Part shown: one piece after another, positions 49,530 to 60,208 of the stretch
Numbering within the stretch: position 1 is the stretch's first letter
How the letters are laid out: each line of letters starts with the position of its first letter
Source: Coriaria nepalensis
Taxonomy: Eukaryota > Streptophyta > Magnoliopsida > Cucurbitales > Coriariaceae
Assembly (NCBI GenBank): GCA_027186245.1
Contig: CP114487.1
Coordinates: 6,815,001 to 6,879,000 of the forward strand
DNA: 64,000 nt
Direction: 5' to 3'
The notes under the pieces: model-generated
The model's database searches: none
Told to the model about the DNA's origin: nothing
The model's input: the letters and a program-made list of their open reading frames with translations, nothing else
Made by a program: the position numbers and the translations under genes

Positions 49530-49805
49530 ATCTGGATCGAGAACCCAAATCGAAAGACGTTATAACCTCGGTTTAGATCGGGAACTTAGACCGAGAAAAG
49601 TTATATTAGGCCTCGGTCTGGGAAAGAAGAAAATACCTTGGTCTGGATCGGGAACCCAGATCGAGAGACATTATATGAAACCTCGGTTTAGATCAGGAAC
49701 TTAGACCAATGAACATTATATTAGGTCTCGGTGTGAGGAATGAAGAAAAGACATCGGTCTGGATCAGGAACTCAGATCGAGAGATGTTATGTTAGGTCTC
49801 GGATG
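49530..49805 (+). repeat. 71-bp minisatellite in LTR, block 2
   Basis: The same word set (GATCGGGAAC...AGACCGAGA...TTATATTAGG.CTCGGT) recurs with alternating spacing of about 40-45 and 70-71 bp (GGAAC at 49581, 49651, 49696 and 49767). Confidence 0.8.
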
Positions 49806-50754
49806 GGGAATGTAGAGGAGGCTAAAAAAAAACTAAAATAATGAACAATGAGCATTCAAATTTCCACAATGCGTTAGAATGTGAAAAATGGTAACCATGA
49901 GCTAAAATAAGGTCTCACATAAGGGACATCAATAATGAAATATGTTGTGAAGAAGTTGCTGGATCTGAGAGAATCTAAATTGGAACAAAGGTTTCTCAAT
50001 TAACCAAGTAAGAGTTAATAAGACAGAGTTACATGTCTAAACGTAAGCATGAAATGCATAGTGAGATAAGCTAACTAGATAGAAAGCTCATGGAAGATTC
50101 AACTTTAAGTTAAATTCTTGATTGTATAGGTGAACAACGGACCTAGTGTTCGTAAAGTACTCAATCCTTAAGAGAAAGCACGAAATCCAAGTAAGTACAA
50201 ATCTCACCTACAACATGAAAGTTATTTTTATGTGATAGTTGTGTTTTAATGATTATATGGTTTCTCACATATGAATTGATTGATAGTCATGAAATGATTG
50301 ATTTTGATTAGTGCTAAAATTGTTGTAGTCGTTATTTTCGAAATTTTTGAACAAAATATGCACTCATAAGCATCATGCCAAATTACCTCACATTTCATGT
50401 TGAGAAATTAAGAGGTGAATGAGATAGAAAGAAATGAGATAAAGTAAGATGTGTCGTACCGATCCTCGAATGAAGGGCGTAAGGCCCAATGAAGAGGGGA
50501 TTATGATGATGCATGCACGAGGCATGAAAGAACCATGGCTAAGTTCGGATTGAGTCGCTCCCCTGACTTTTCATTGGTCGAGTGCTTAACGAGTACACAC
50601 ACAGTGCCTAATAAAAAGAATAAATAAAAAAATGTTAAAGAGATTAAGAAAGGAGCATGCGATGAACCTTATGAAGAGTATGAGTCTATGATTGCTATAT
50701 GTTATTTGTCTCATACATCATAGGCATTCATAATGGTTTTATGAGTCATGTTTG

Positions 50755-52558
50755 TGTTAGGCATGGTGCCCTGAAAACATGTAATAAGTATTATTTTAAT
50801 GAAATTAATAAAAGTGATATTTTTTTATATAATTGTTATGAATGTATTATTATCAAATAATACGAATAAATATCAGAAAATTTCAAATTCATTTATATGA
50901 CTATAATCTTGTATTAGTACGAGAGGATTAAGATTATATTAAAGTATCTGCAACATATTAAAGTATAAAATCTTTAATTTAATAGTTGCTAGTATGGTCC
51001 ACTAGCATTTTGATTGCATGTGATCTAGATCCGGATTATTGATGTAGATAGATATCTTAGTGGAGGTACTTTATATAATTGGATTATATAAGACATGACT
51101 CGTTATGAATTAATTCTTTATTAAAATACCGTTTACCATAAAAAAATTAAATTGATATTAAACGATGATCATAAGCAGATCAATTTGAATCCTAGGTAGT
51201 CATGAATTTCTGTTTATGTCAACCGGATCTTTTGATTCACTCATCACGGTTTGTTTGGATAATCAGGCTAAAAACTTCTGTTTTGGAGATTCATTGAGAT
51301 AAGTGGTTGAGAACATGATTTACAGATATGAAATCCAAACCTTATTCATAGAAAATTGTATATTGGTTCCTTTAAGGATTAATTCTAGAACTGAATGATT
51401 TTGAGCTCAAATTTATAATCAAGTTATAAATTGACCGTTCACTAGTGAATTAATAATACTTAAGGGTAAAGAGAAAACTAGAGGAGTAAAATGGTAATTT
51501 TGACTTGTTCTAATTATGAATCAATTTTTGGAGAATTGAATGCATGTAATGATTATATCAATGGGATACTAGAGATTACTCAGTAAATATGTTTTATAAT
51601 TGTAACAATGTAATCTCATATTTTTAGTGGAATAATATTGAGATTAATAAATTAGATTTATTATATTAAAGAGTTTGGAGCTTGGAATTATAGGTTCATG
51701 GTTCACAAGTCGTCTTTATAAAACACTGTATAGGGTAAGAATGACAAATGTTGAAAATGACTTATTTGCAAGAAAATATTGTTACTAATTAATTAATTAA
51801 GAATTAAGTAATTACAAAATATATTTAAATGTGAAATTCGGAATTAATAAATTATAATTAATATATTGATTTTGAATTGAATATATTATGTCTAATATTA
51901 AATTGATATGAGATATTGATTTAATATTAAAATTAAGAAAAGCTAAATTTAGATTAGTTTAAGAAACTAATTTAAAATTTAAATAAGATTTGAAATATAT
52001 TATATTCTATTTTAAATAAGATTTTATTTTAAATTAGATTTAATCTTATCAAATATATCATCAAAATAATGATATGATTTAAAATAGATTAAAACTTTAT
52101 TTTAAATAGGATTTGAAAAGATTTAATCATATCAAAGATATCATTTGATGATCATCTTTTAATTATTAATTCAATTAATTTAAAAAGTTTAAATTAATTG
52201 AAACTCCTAATAGAGTTCTCTAAATATATCTTATCCTAATTAAATTTGTGACCTTTTTTTTCAAGAGGTTTTTTTTTTTTTGTAGAGATTTTTCTGAGAG
52301 AAAAATAGAAAGAAAACATTGTCATCTCTACATGCCCACACACGTCCTATTATGTTGAGGATCGACTTGGAAGATCATGGTGTGAGTCTCAACGATCGAT
52401 TTACGTAAGGCAAAGGTATGACCTCTTCGTATATATGTAGATTAATTTATATGTATATCTTCATATAGATCGCAAAAATGTTATAAGAAATTTTTTGTTA
52501 TACACTAGTACCGATTGTTCGCTTTTGTTGCGTGGTTGTGAATCACTAATTTGTAACA
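50755..52558 (+). mobile_element. Solo LTR of Angela/Tork-like copia element, nested
   Basis: It starts TGTTAGGCATGGTGCC at 50755, ends TTTGTAACA at 52558, and is flanked by the exact 5-bp duplication GTTTG (50750-50754 and 52559-52563). Length 1804 bp. It is the same family as 12305-14103 and the LTR start at 63796. Confidence 0.9.
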
Positions 52559-52979
52559 GTTTGTACTTGCTGAGCGAAAACTCACGCCTTACATTCCATG
52601 TTGTAGGGACGAAGGATAAGCAACTAAGTACTTTACCTTGACAACCTTGCCGAAAGAGTGCAATGATGTCGAAGGAGGTAGTGCTACCAGACAACAGTTG
52701 CATTGTAACTTCCGCTTTAAATTTGTAAATAGTATTTGTAGAAAAATAGATTGGTGCATCGTGAAGCCGAAAGTAGTATTTTAAAGGCATTGGTATAAAT
52801 GTTCTGAATCCTCTACTCAACACGTACACTATAAATAGTAGTACGATAACACTTTTTTCCTAAGTTTGATAAATTTCATCATGACGCGAGAATCAGAGTT
52901 TATGAAAAGGTTTTAAAAGATTTAAAAAAAAATTCCAAAAAAAAAGTTATAATAAGTAATTACACTCATATTTTTTAAG

Positions 52980-54480
52980 TAAAAGTAATAGTGTAATGGT
53001 CTGAATAACACGGGTCGTTACACACCCTGTTCTCTCTCTTGTCATTCTTTCTTCCCTTTCTCAGGCTCCCTTTTCCTTCTCTATTCACGAATTCCCCCAA
53101 GCGTCCCTCATGGATTAACTTTTCAACTTCTCTCTTTAAGTGTATACATTCTTCTATTTTATGACCATGGTCCATATTATATTTACTATATGACCTTCTA
53201 TCTCGATGAGCCGGTGCACTTTTCAACGGTTCAGGGGCCCTAAAAAGGTTGTGATTTCTGAAGCGATTGTAAATCACTTAAATACATGCTACGAGAAGCG
53301 TGAAGGTATCTCTGAAGAGTGAGGACACTATTTTCTTATCTAGACTCCTCCCTTCATCTTCCATTTTTCTTCTAACCTCTCCCCACTCCACTTTAGCCTA
53401 TGGGTTGTCTCTCTTCATCTTCTCCTCACTTCCTCTAGTATTTTCTCCTTCTCTTGTTGGCTCTTTAGTTGGGACACGAGGATCTCTTAGGCTACTTCGA
53501 TTCTCTTTGCCTCTAGTAATGCTTCATCATAGGAACTAAAGCATTTTTTCTTTGAGTGGTTGATGAGATTTTTATCGGTCGTGCTCCTAAGGAAAGCATG
53601 TAGAACTCCAATGTCTATGGGCCAATCCACCTTATTTGAAGCCAGGTTGAACCGCTCCTCATAGTCTAACAAATCCTGCCCTATGTTGTGATTTATAATG
53701 AATAAACTCATGCGACAGAGTTGCGTGTTAGCCTCCCCTCAAAAGTTAAACACAAACAACTGCTTCAACTTCTCAAATGAGTCAATAGAGCCCAGTGTTA
53801 GGGATATGTACCAGTCACTGGCTAAGTCTAGTAACGTGATGTGAAAGCACCAGCACATCATTTCGTTAGATACGAAGTTCATCCTCATGTATATGTTATA
53901 TGAGTTGATGTGATCCCGAGGATTATAAGTTCCATCATACATTAAGGTCGGAGCCCTAAATTTCTTCGGTAAGTTGGCATTTTACACCCGCTCAATGAAG
54001 TGGCTTTCCGGCTTATCCATGCATATGGTTGTTCCCTTCACCACTACTTCTTATTCCTTCCTTCTCTTATTCACCTCTTGGATAACCTTTGCCTATCCCC
54101 TAGGCTCTTCAGCTCAACTCGTGAGAAGTATAGGCTCATTTGATGTTTGGAGGGGCTCGGATTTCAAGCTGAATCCGTTGAGTCTTCTAACTCTTCTTTC
54201 CATGTCATTTTGGTTTTTAAATGAGACACCACATCATATTCCTCGAGTGGGATCTATTGCCTACCGATGAACCTCGGTGTCCCCCTGTAAGAAGACGCAT
54301 GCCTCTATGCCTCGGCTTTTCTCTCATCTCTTGCCTTATCTCAGCCGTGATTTCTACAATCCTCGCGTATATAGAATGCTAGACCACCTGGCCAACTCTT
54401 TCTACCAGGCCCATTTCCATCCTCTCTATGACCTACAATATGTCTACTCCACTGTTGACCATTAGAAGAGTTTGTGGAGG
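52980..54480 (-). pseudogene. Gag of the fourth Tat-type element, broken
   Basis: Minus-strand blocks FRNHNLFRAPEPLKSAPAHR with YNMDHGHKIEEC and LKREVEKLIHEGRLGEF (52975-53277), GQDLLDYEERFNLASNKVDW (53487-53711) and YDGTYNPRDHINSYNIYMRM (53739-53942) match the gag of the sister element at 39.7-41.0 kb block by block. The first zinc-knuckle cysteine is replaced by serine. Confidence 0.8.
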
Positions 54481-54683
54481 TGTTGGTCATCCCACGACAG
54501 CACTCACAGAACGCGTTATTCTCCCTTCAGGTAGGTGAGAGAGGACTCCTCTTCCTCTACCTCTTTCTCCTCCTATATTTTCTCCTATATTTTCTCCATT
54601 CTACTCTTTCTTGTAGTTTTGCATGCTCTGTACTGCTCTCGCTCAGGCTATTAATCTGTTGGAACTTTTGAATATAAAGACAA

Positions 54684-54703
54684 CGTCCCACGGTTGGTGC
54701 CAA
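54684..54703 (-). promoter_or_regulatory. Primer-binding-like site of fourth gypsy element
   Basis: Minus strand TTGGCACCAACCGTGGGACG adjoins the LTR start at 54706, as at 41229-41248. Confidence 0.55.
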
Positions 54704-54705
54704 CC

Positions 54706-55360
54706 TGTTGATGTGGATTTCCATAAGCTACGATAGGCTCTATTGCCTCCAGTGTACTCCAAGATCAATGTATGTATGCACAAACAAATAGTGGCCAGGG
54801 TTGAGGTCGCCAACCCTGCTTGAATGCTCTAGCCGTTTCTAGAGAAGTGTGAGAGAGAAAATAGGTAATAAGCTATTTATATCTAAAAAAATACATCTAC
54901 CATATTGTTATATGAGTTAGTTTTTATACCTAAACAAAGTTGGGAAACCCTAGATTACTTTACACATGTCTAACTCTTATTGCTCAATATCCTAATTGTT
55001 CTCTGCTCTATGGTAGAGACATGTCCCCTACTTAGAGCTACATTAGCATATAACGATACTACCTTAGTCTGACATGCTAGGAGTGTGTTCCTCACTCAGA
55101 TATCAGTAATTTTCTATCTGTCTTTCACCTCTTCGATATATATATACTTAAGTTTGAGATGAGCGATATAACACCAAGTTTAACCTCAACACCGCCAAAT
55201 AACGTATCATCCTGCTTAATATTTTCTTCAACCCTATCACATCTCAACTTTAATTATCATCTTTTTTTCAATATTTAATTATCTCAATATTTACCGGATC
55301 TATTTCAATATCAATTTATCTTACCGAGAATGTAGAATTAAAATTATCCCAAAATGGGTC
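54706..55360 (-). repeat. Right (5') LTR of fourth gypsy element
   Basis: It starts TGTTGATG and aligns with 45346 onward. The right edge was placed by analogy with the ACTATCCCAAAAT words of the sister LTR and is approximate. Confidence 0.7.
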
Positions 55361-55364
55361 CATT

Positions 55365-55809
55365 AGTACGTTCATCATCTTTTACAATTATCTAAACCTA
55401 GAAGGCAAAATTTAGAGCATGTTGGGAAGTAATTATTAAACAACTGTAGTATGAACTTTGTGGTGGTGGGTGGGGTCCAAAAGTGCAATCCTGTGCTCCA
55501 AAATTACAATTAAGATCATTAATTTTATTGACGAAAAAAAAAATCATAAATTTTAATGCATGTGGTATTGTGCAAGAAACAGAGTGTGTGGACAGGAGTG
55601 TGTTGGGCCTAGGATGTAGGGTGGGCATGTGATGGTAGGGGGTCTAGTACTAGACAATAGACAGGTAGGCTTGTACAGGTCTTACCCGCCCAAGGAGATT
55701 TGGATCCAAATCAAATGCTAAAAATATCAAATCAAATGTACTGCCTACTGTTATTATCAAAAATTTGGAGAAGGTTCTTGGCCGGAAAAAAAAAAACAGA
55801 CACAGAGAA
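55365..55809. other. ERG28 upstream region
   Basis: Short AT-rich spacer without recognised coding sequence; promoter and 5' UTR of the ERG28 gene should lie here. Confidence 0.4.
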
Positions 55810-56261
55810 ATGAAGCCGTTGGGATGGTGGCTGATGCTGGTGGGTTCACTACGATTTGCCTCCGTTTGGTTCGGCTCCTTCGACATTTGGGCCCTCCGAC
55901 TTGCCGTTTCCTGCACCATTACAAGTAACTCTCTCTCTCTCTGTGTATTTAGATCTTGAGGATTCAATTTTTGATCAGGCAGTAAAGGCATGCATTCTAT
56001 ATTTAAAAAAATGGTTTCTTTTTGTTAAATGAAGCAAGTGGGGGCGGGTTTAGTATTCTTGAAAGGGTTTTCGTGCAAATGAATGAAGTATAATAAGAGC
56101 TCGTGTTAGAAGTCAAACTAATAAGGGGGAGATCCCAATGCTGGTTGAAATTATATATGTTCTTCAATTTTCACGGTTTCTCACTTTTCCTCAAGTATCG
56201 AGTCCTTATATGTTTAATCTAATTCCTAAAAATTCATTGGATCTTTAATGCATTTTCCATT

Positions 56262-56510
56262 TTTGAAGTGTGGGCATATTGGCCACAAAAGAGAGATTTG
56301 CTCCCTCAAATTTTTTTTTTTTTTCAATCAAAACAAAGAATTTGCTATTGGGTTATAGAATCGGAAAGTATCGAATGTGACCCCAAATTCAGAGGCCAAG
56401 AAAGACACAGAATTCTGCATTTTAAGAATGGTAATAAGCTTTATGTGGACATGTTCCTAGGATCTTGCAATTTTTGTTGGGACAACAAGGTGGTCCAGTT
56501 TTCTCAGTGA
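56262..56510 (+). mobile_element. Possible non-LTR (LINE) ORF1 fragment in ERG28 intron 1
   Basis: The plus strand reads LKCGHIGHKREICSLKF at about 56265-56315, resembling the zf-CCHC_4 knuckle (KCGHIGH....C) of plant LINE ORF1 proteins. A poly-T run follows, and the rest is unrecognisable. Confidence 0.35.
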
Positions 56511-56922
56511 AGGAAAGATTATGTTGGGATAATTCGCACCAAATCCATATGCACGTTGCATTACATTGATTTAGGATTCAATATTGATGATACTTTAAAT
56601 TTGGTTTTAAATATTCTACCATTGTGTTCTTGTAATCTTGATTTGAACCTGACTTAGTAGCGTACTCGATCATGATATAACGAGTGTTTACATATAATAT
56701 AACGAACCTTATTCCTATTTAGGATTCTAAATTGAAGTTTGGAAGTATATTATTGTGGTTAGGTTAGGCAGTAAACCGGATTTGCAATGAGATCAACCCT
56801 TGAGACAAACAGCAGTTTCTGAACACAACCCAGATAAAATAAGTGTTAGCACTTTTGTGTATGTTTCTGCACTCTGCTGGGTTGATGAGCCTCGTTAATG
56901 ATAAGTTTAATTAACTTTTCAG

Positions 56923-57045
56923 TACTCGGATAAATCATGCAATGGAATGCATTACCAATTAATGGCATTAACTCTTAAGTTGAACTCGGATAAATCGTGC
57001 AAGGAATTAATGCAATGGAACCCATTGCCAAGTAATAAAAAATGG
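56923..57045 (+). repeat. Tandem duplication of about 60 bp in ERG28 intron 1
   Basis: ACTCGGATAAATCATGCAA and ACTCGGATAAATCGTGCAA recur about 60 bp apart, each followed by TGCAATGGAA.CCATT.CC.A-like words. Confidence 0.65.
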
Positions 57046-57484
57046 AACTTTTTCAGCCAAACAATTTTAGTTCAACTAAAGAGTTAATGCCTTGCTCCTT
57101 TTTGGCTTTCTCAATTTTTTAGTGACAGAAGGTCATGGAAAGACATTTGGAGTATGGACGCTTTTGACTTGCACCCTTTGCTTTCTTTGTGCATTCAATC
57201 TTGATAACAAGCTGCTCTACACCGCTACTTTCTTATCGTTTGTTTATGCATTTGGGCATTTCTTGACCGAACACTTAATGTATCACACTATGGCCATTGC
57301 AAATTAACAACCGTTGGCATCTTTGCAGGTATCATCCCGGGCTTTATTCTCTTTCTAGTTCTTTTTATTTCATCAGATTAACTTATTCTTTTCTTGAAAT
57401 TGGGTCTCTCTAGGAACATCAATAGTGTGGATGCTGCTCCAATGGAGAGTGCTCATGGAAAGATTCGCATCAAGCATTCTTTAA

Positions 57485-58181
57485 ATAGGAAGGGTTTCTT
57501 TCTCGACAGCAGGTTATGTGCAGATTATGCGCTTAACGATTGTACAGTGAGGGTTTTTTATTTTATTATATATATATATATATATTATTTATTTATTTAT
57601 TTAATTTTACCGTTCAATTAGCCTTTCATGAAATCAGAACTTTTTAAGAAACTTACCTTCTCTCAATCCCTTTGCTTGGCATTCTTTTACTTACCGAGAT
57701 TATTAGAATCCTGAGAATTGATGGACATCTTTTTATCTGTTGCTGTTGGATTTAAGCCGCAATCAAGCTTTTCCAAGTTAAATTTATTGTCAAAATCCTT
57801 TTCCGAAGTGCATTGAGATGCTTACATATTATTAGGGCAAACGAATGAGAAATCAATCATGATTCATTTTCTCTCATCGAATCCTTGTCCTATAGAATAT
57901 CATTCTCGTTCATTAGAATTTAGAAAGGGGAGCCTCTTTATTTTTTCTATAGTTCTAGCATTTACAAAGTAAAAAAGTTGCCTTTATGTGTTGTGCAAAC
58001 GCCTTCGATCATCAACTATGTTTTCATGCCTTCTTCCTAGGTGGTTACATTCTTCTTTCTCTACTTCGTCTACTTCCTCGACCAACAACTGTTTGTTGTG
58101 TTTTCATTGATCTCATCGTCTGAACTTCCTCGGCTTTCATCCTCCTCCAATTCTTCCTTCTTGTACCTTCTCTTTCTCTGC
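57485..58181. other. Spacer downstream of ERG28
   Basis: (TA)n near 57568-57584 and AT-rich sequence. No recognised gene. The plus ORF at 58041-58391 is opposite to the membrane-anchor remnant and is judged a shadow. Confidence 0.4.
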
Positions 58182-58410
58182 TTACAAAGACGATCCCTTC
58201 ACTTGAAAATGGGTACTCCTCCCCAGATTAATGATTTCAAGACCTTCTTCTTCCACCTTAACGACGAATTCGGAGCTTTTAGGGTGGGAATACTTGAGCC
58301 AGTAAAGAAACAAAATGGAAATGGCCAGCGCGAGGCTTATTTGAACCACGAAATGCTTTGCCCCAAAACCCTTTTGATCTTCGGATTCTAGTTGAAAGTT
58401 GCTTCAACAT
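58182..58410 (-). pseudogene. Remnant of a plant single-pass membrane-anchor protein
   Basis: From an ATG at 58410 the minus strand reads MLKQLSTRIRRSKGF. After a 1-nt frame change near 58375 it reads AKHFVVQISLALAISILFLY followed by WLKYSHPKSSEF, then stops at 58182. The pattern of a basic amino terminus with RSKG, KH, one hydrophobic helix, YQ.KHSH.KK.EF-like is that of an uncharacterised plant family whose long acidic body follows the anchor. The acidic body is missing here. Identification is from memory of the amino-terminal pattern. Confidence 0.4.
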
Positions 58411-59125
58411 TTTGATTTAGAGTTCGAGGTTTTTAATTTTTTTTTTTTTTTGAAAGCTCCAAAATTTAAGGAAGGAAAATATGGAGAAAACAAATAAGAA
58501 AGTAAAAGCCAGACAAAGGCTTTACCAGAAAAGCCAAGTCAAGTGGTATGTTTAGGGTATTAGGTAGACTATGTCACTTTTTTGCGTTTTGAAAAAACGA
58601 TAACTAAAACCAAATACATTTTGGTCAATCTAAATAAATAGAATATCACGTGGAAAGCCAGCCAGAATAATGTGGCGAGAAATTATCAACTAACGACTAA
58701 CGAGTTGTTGTTTCCTTCTTTAGGAACAAACTGGGCGGGGCTAAGCTGGGCGTATCCAGGTATGGATGGGCCCTTGCGTAAAGAAGCTTTGGGCCCTAAG
58801 GCTGAAGAACTGAAGGGGTCTTAATGCAATTTCTGATGCACGTAATCTAGTTAGATACGAAACCACATATCTCTGCGCTGATTGACAGACAGACAGAGAC
58901 AATACGTGGGTACGTGACATCACCCCCCACCTCCCTTCCTTCATTCCTTCTTATTCTTTGTTATTCCAAGAACAGTAGAAATTGCAGATGAGAGCATATA
59001 CGTATCATTAAAAACTGTAGATAGAGTTACAGGCAAAAATCTAAACAAGGGTATATTATAATATAACATGTTTGAGTTACACTGTTTTAGTTGAAAGGAG
59101 AATAATATAATAATTTAATGAAGAT
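58411..59125. other. Spacer, nothing recognised
   Basis: Poly-T at about 58438-58452 and AT-rich sequence. The part adjoining 59126 should contain the 3' UTR of the EPFL gene. Confidence 0.4.
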
Positions 59126-59590
59126 TCAGGGATCAAAGATGAAATCCCCGCACTTGCATTTCCAGCTGATGGGCTTGTAGTTGGAGAGGTAATCTCCTCT
59201 AGAACTGGAATCTGCAACATGTTCTGGACCTCTTGTTGTTGTTGTTTCCTTCTGGAGTGAGCGTTGAGGAGCTATAGGGATTTGAACTGCCTCGCAGTGT
59301 GAACATCCTCTGCACTTGAGTAAGCACCTTGGCGGTCTTGATCCTATCTCTATCTCCTTTCTTCTTGGATTTGAGATTGATCTACCTGCAATACGAAATT
59401 TCCAGGGACTTACTAAAAGAAAAGAAGAAGATGAAGTAAGATGGAGTTTGAGTATTTCTTGCTTACTTTCGACCATGAAGCTTACATGGCTGAAGGGTGA
59501 ACAAGCCACGAGGAAGAAGATAAAGGGAATGATGATTATATTTCTGTCTTTGTTTCTGGATCGGCAAATGTAGATCTCTCTTCTGTCCAT
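59126..59590 (-). CDS. EPFL-family secreted cysteine-rich peptide precursor
   Basis: Two exons, complement of 59467-59590 and 59126-59385, joined in phase by a GT-AG intron, give 127 residues. The amino end carries a hydrophobic secretion signal (IIIIPFIFFLVACS) after 15 mostly polar residues. The carboxy-terminal domain GSRPPRCLLKCRGCSHCEAV ... SNYKPISWKCKCGDFIFDP has the six cysteines of EPIDERMAL PATTERNING FACTOR-LIKE peptides, with the usual ending W-K-C-K-C. These peptides are processed, secreted and perceived by ERECTA-family receptor kinases in stomatal, leaf-margin and inflorescence development. The long loop with NYKP.SWKC suggests the EPFL1-3 side of the family rather than EPF1/2 or EPFL9. 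The unspliced frame also stays open through the intron. Confidence 0.85.
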   Translation of the reverse strand: MDRREIYICRSRNKDRNIIIIPFIFFLVACSPFSHVSFMVESKQEILKLHLTSSSSFLLVSPWKFRIAGRSISNPRRKEIEIGSRPPRCLLKCRGCSHCEAVQIPIAPQRSLQKETTTTRGPEHVADSSSRGDYLSNYKPISWKCKCGDFIFDP

Positions 59591-60208
59591 TTTCCTTTTA
59601 ACGGCGAGGCAAAGGGAGAAAAAGCGGGTTTCCTTGCGAGTGAAAAGAAAGCAAAAAACTTGTTATGAGAAAAGTGGGAAAAGGGTTGATGACGATGATG
59701 ATGACCAGGACATACTAGGGAGAGAGAGAGAGAGAGAGTGAATGAATGAATGAATGAATGAATGGTGGCAGTAAATAGCAGGAAAAATGAATACTGAATT
59801 CTGAGCAAGTGAGCCAAAGAGAGAGAATCAGAGATTGAGTGCCACCCTTCCTACGCAAGAGTTACCTGACCCCTCATGGGTTTTTCTTTAAAAATAGTTC
59901 CTTCTAGACAGACATGATACAAATCTGATTTTACATGTACAGTGCATAATCTCGGGCGACGGGCGGGCAGTTGGGTCAGTGCTTTCAACATGCCAGAAGG
60001 TACAACTCCCCTCGTTAAACACTAAACACACTACTTCCATCAGTCGGCAGTGATTCTTTTATTTCTTTCGTTCATTCCTTTCTTTTTTCTTTTGATGTAT
60101 TTTCCAACAACAGTACCTCGACTTTACAAACACATTATAGAATGCTAAAACGGTGAAGTGAAATGCATCACGTGCGCGGAGAAAAAGAGTTTGGGTGGTA
60201 GGTGTGAG
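59591..60208. other. EPFL upstream region
   Basis: (GA)n at about 59719-59739 followed by (GAAT)n at about 59740-59764, probably leader or promoter of the minus-strand EPFL gene. No other gene recognised. Confidence 0.5.

Larger units (their letters stand above)
45970..53022 (+). mobile_element. Chromodomain Ty3/gypsy element (Tekay/Del-like), internally deleted
   Basis: Plus-strand gag (45.97-47.06 kb), a protease start (about 47.2 kb) and the integrase carboxy terminus with chromodomain-like tail (47.3-47.6 kb) are followed by a purine tract GGATGGGGGAA at 48406-48416 and a 3' LTR beginning TGTAA at 48417. RT, RNase H and the integrase core are deleted, and no 5' LTR is seen. The family call rests on the gag and chromodomain wording. 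Confidence 0.75.
48417..53022 (+). repeat. 3' LTR of the chromodomain element
   Basis: It starts TGTAAACC directly after the purine tract and ends GTTACA at 53022, where minus-strand gag of the host element resumes. The net length without the nested solo LTR is about 2.8 kb. It contains 71-bp minisatellite blocks (48655-48915 and 49530-49805). Confidence 0.65.
45346..55360 (-). mobile_element. Fourth Tat-type gypsy element, split by a nested chromodomain element
   Basis: The left LTR-like sequence (45346-45965) and right LTR (54706-55360) are direct repeats: CGTTGATCTGAATTT versus TGTTGATGTGGATTT, then GGTTGAGGTCG, TTTTATACC.A.A.AAAGTT and ACATGTCCCCTACT. Gag is on the minus strand at 53.0-54.5 kb beside a primer-binding-like site. 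Pol is missing. The interior is replaced by a plus-strand chromodomain element (45970-53022). I could not find a clean target duplication, and the outer right edge is approximate. Confidence 0.75.
55810..57484 (+). pseudogene. ERG28: ERG28 sterol C4-demethylation scaffold, apparent frameshift
   Basis: Exon 1 (55810-55924) starts MKPLGWWLMLVGSLRFASVW followed by FGSFDIWALRLAV. Exon 2 (57123-57328) has TEGHGKTFGVWTLLTCTLCF, then LSFVYAFGHFLTEHLMYHTM. Exon 3 starts at 57414 (GTSIVWMLLQW). These are the transmembrane blocks of ERG28, the ER membrane scaffold that tethers the sterol 4-demethylation enzymes. In exon 2 the frame hits TAA at 57305, where one extra T would restore the conserved continuation into FAG and exon 3. 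As written, the product stops after 99 residues. It could be a recent pseudogene, a shortened functional allele or an assembly error; because the rest is well conserved, error or a recent event is likely. Intron 1 (1.2 kb) holds a LINE-like fragment. Confidence 0.85.

Noticed and set aside
58041..58391. 116-codon plus ORF with a hydrophobic start
   Set aside because: The minus strand of the same segment matches a known membrane-anchor pattern better.
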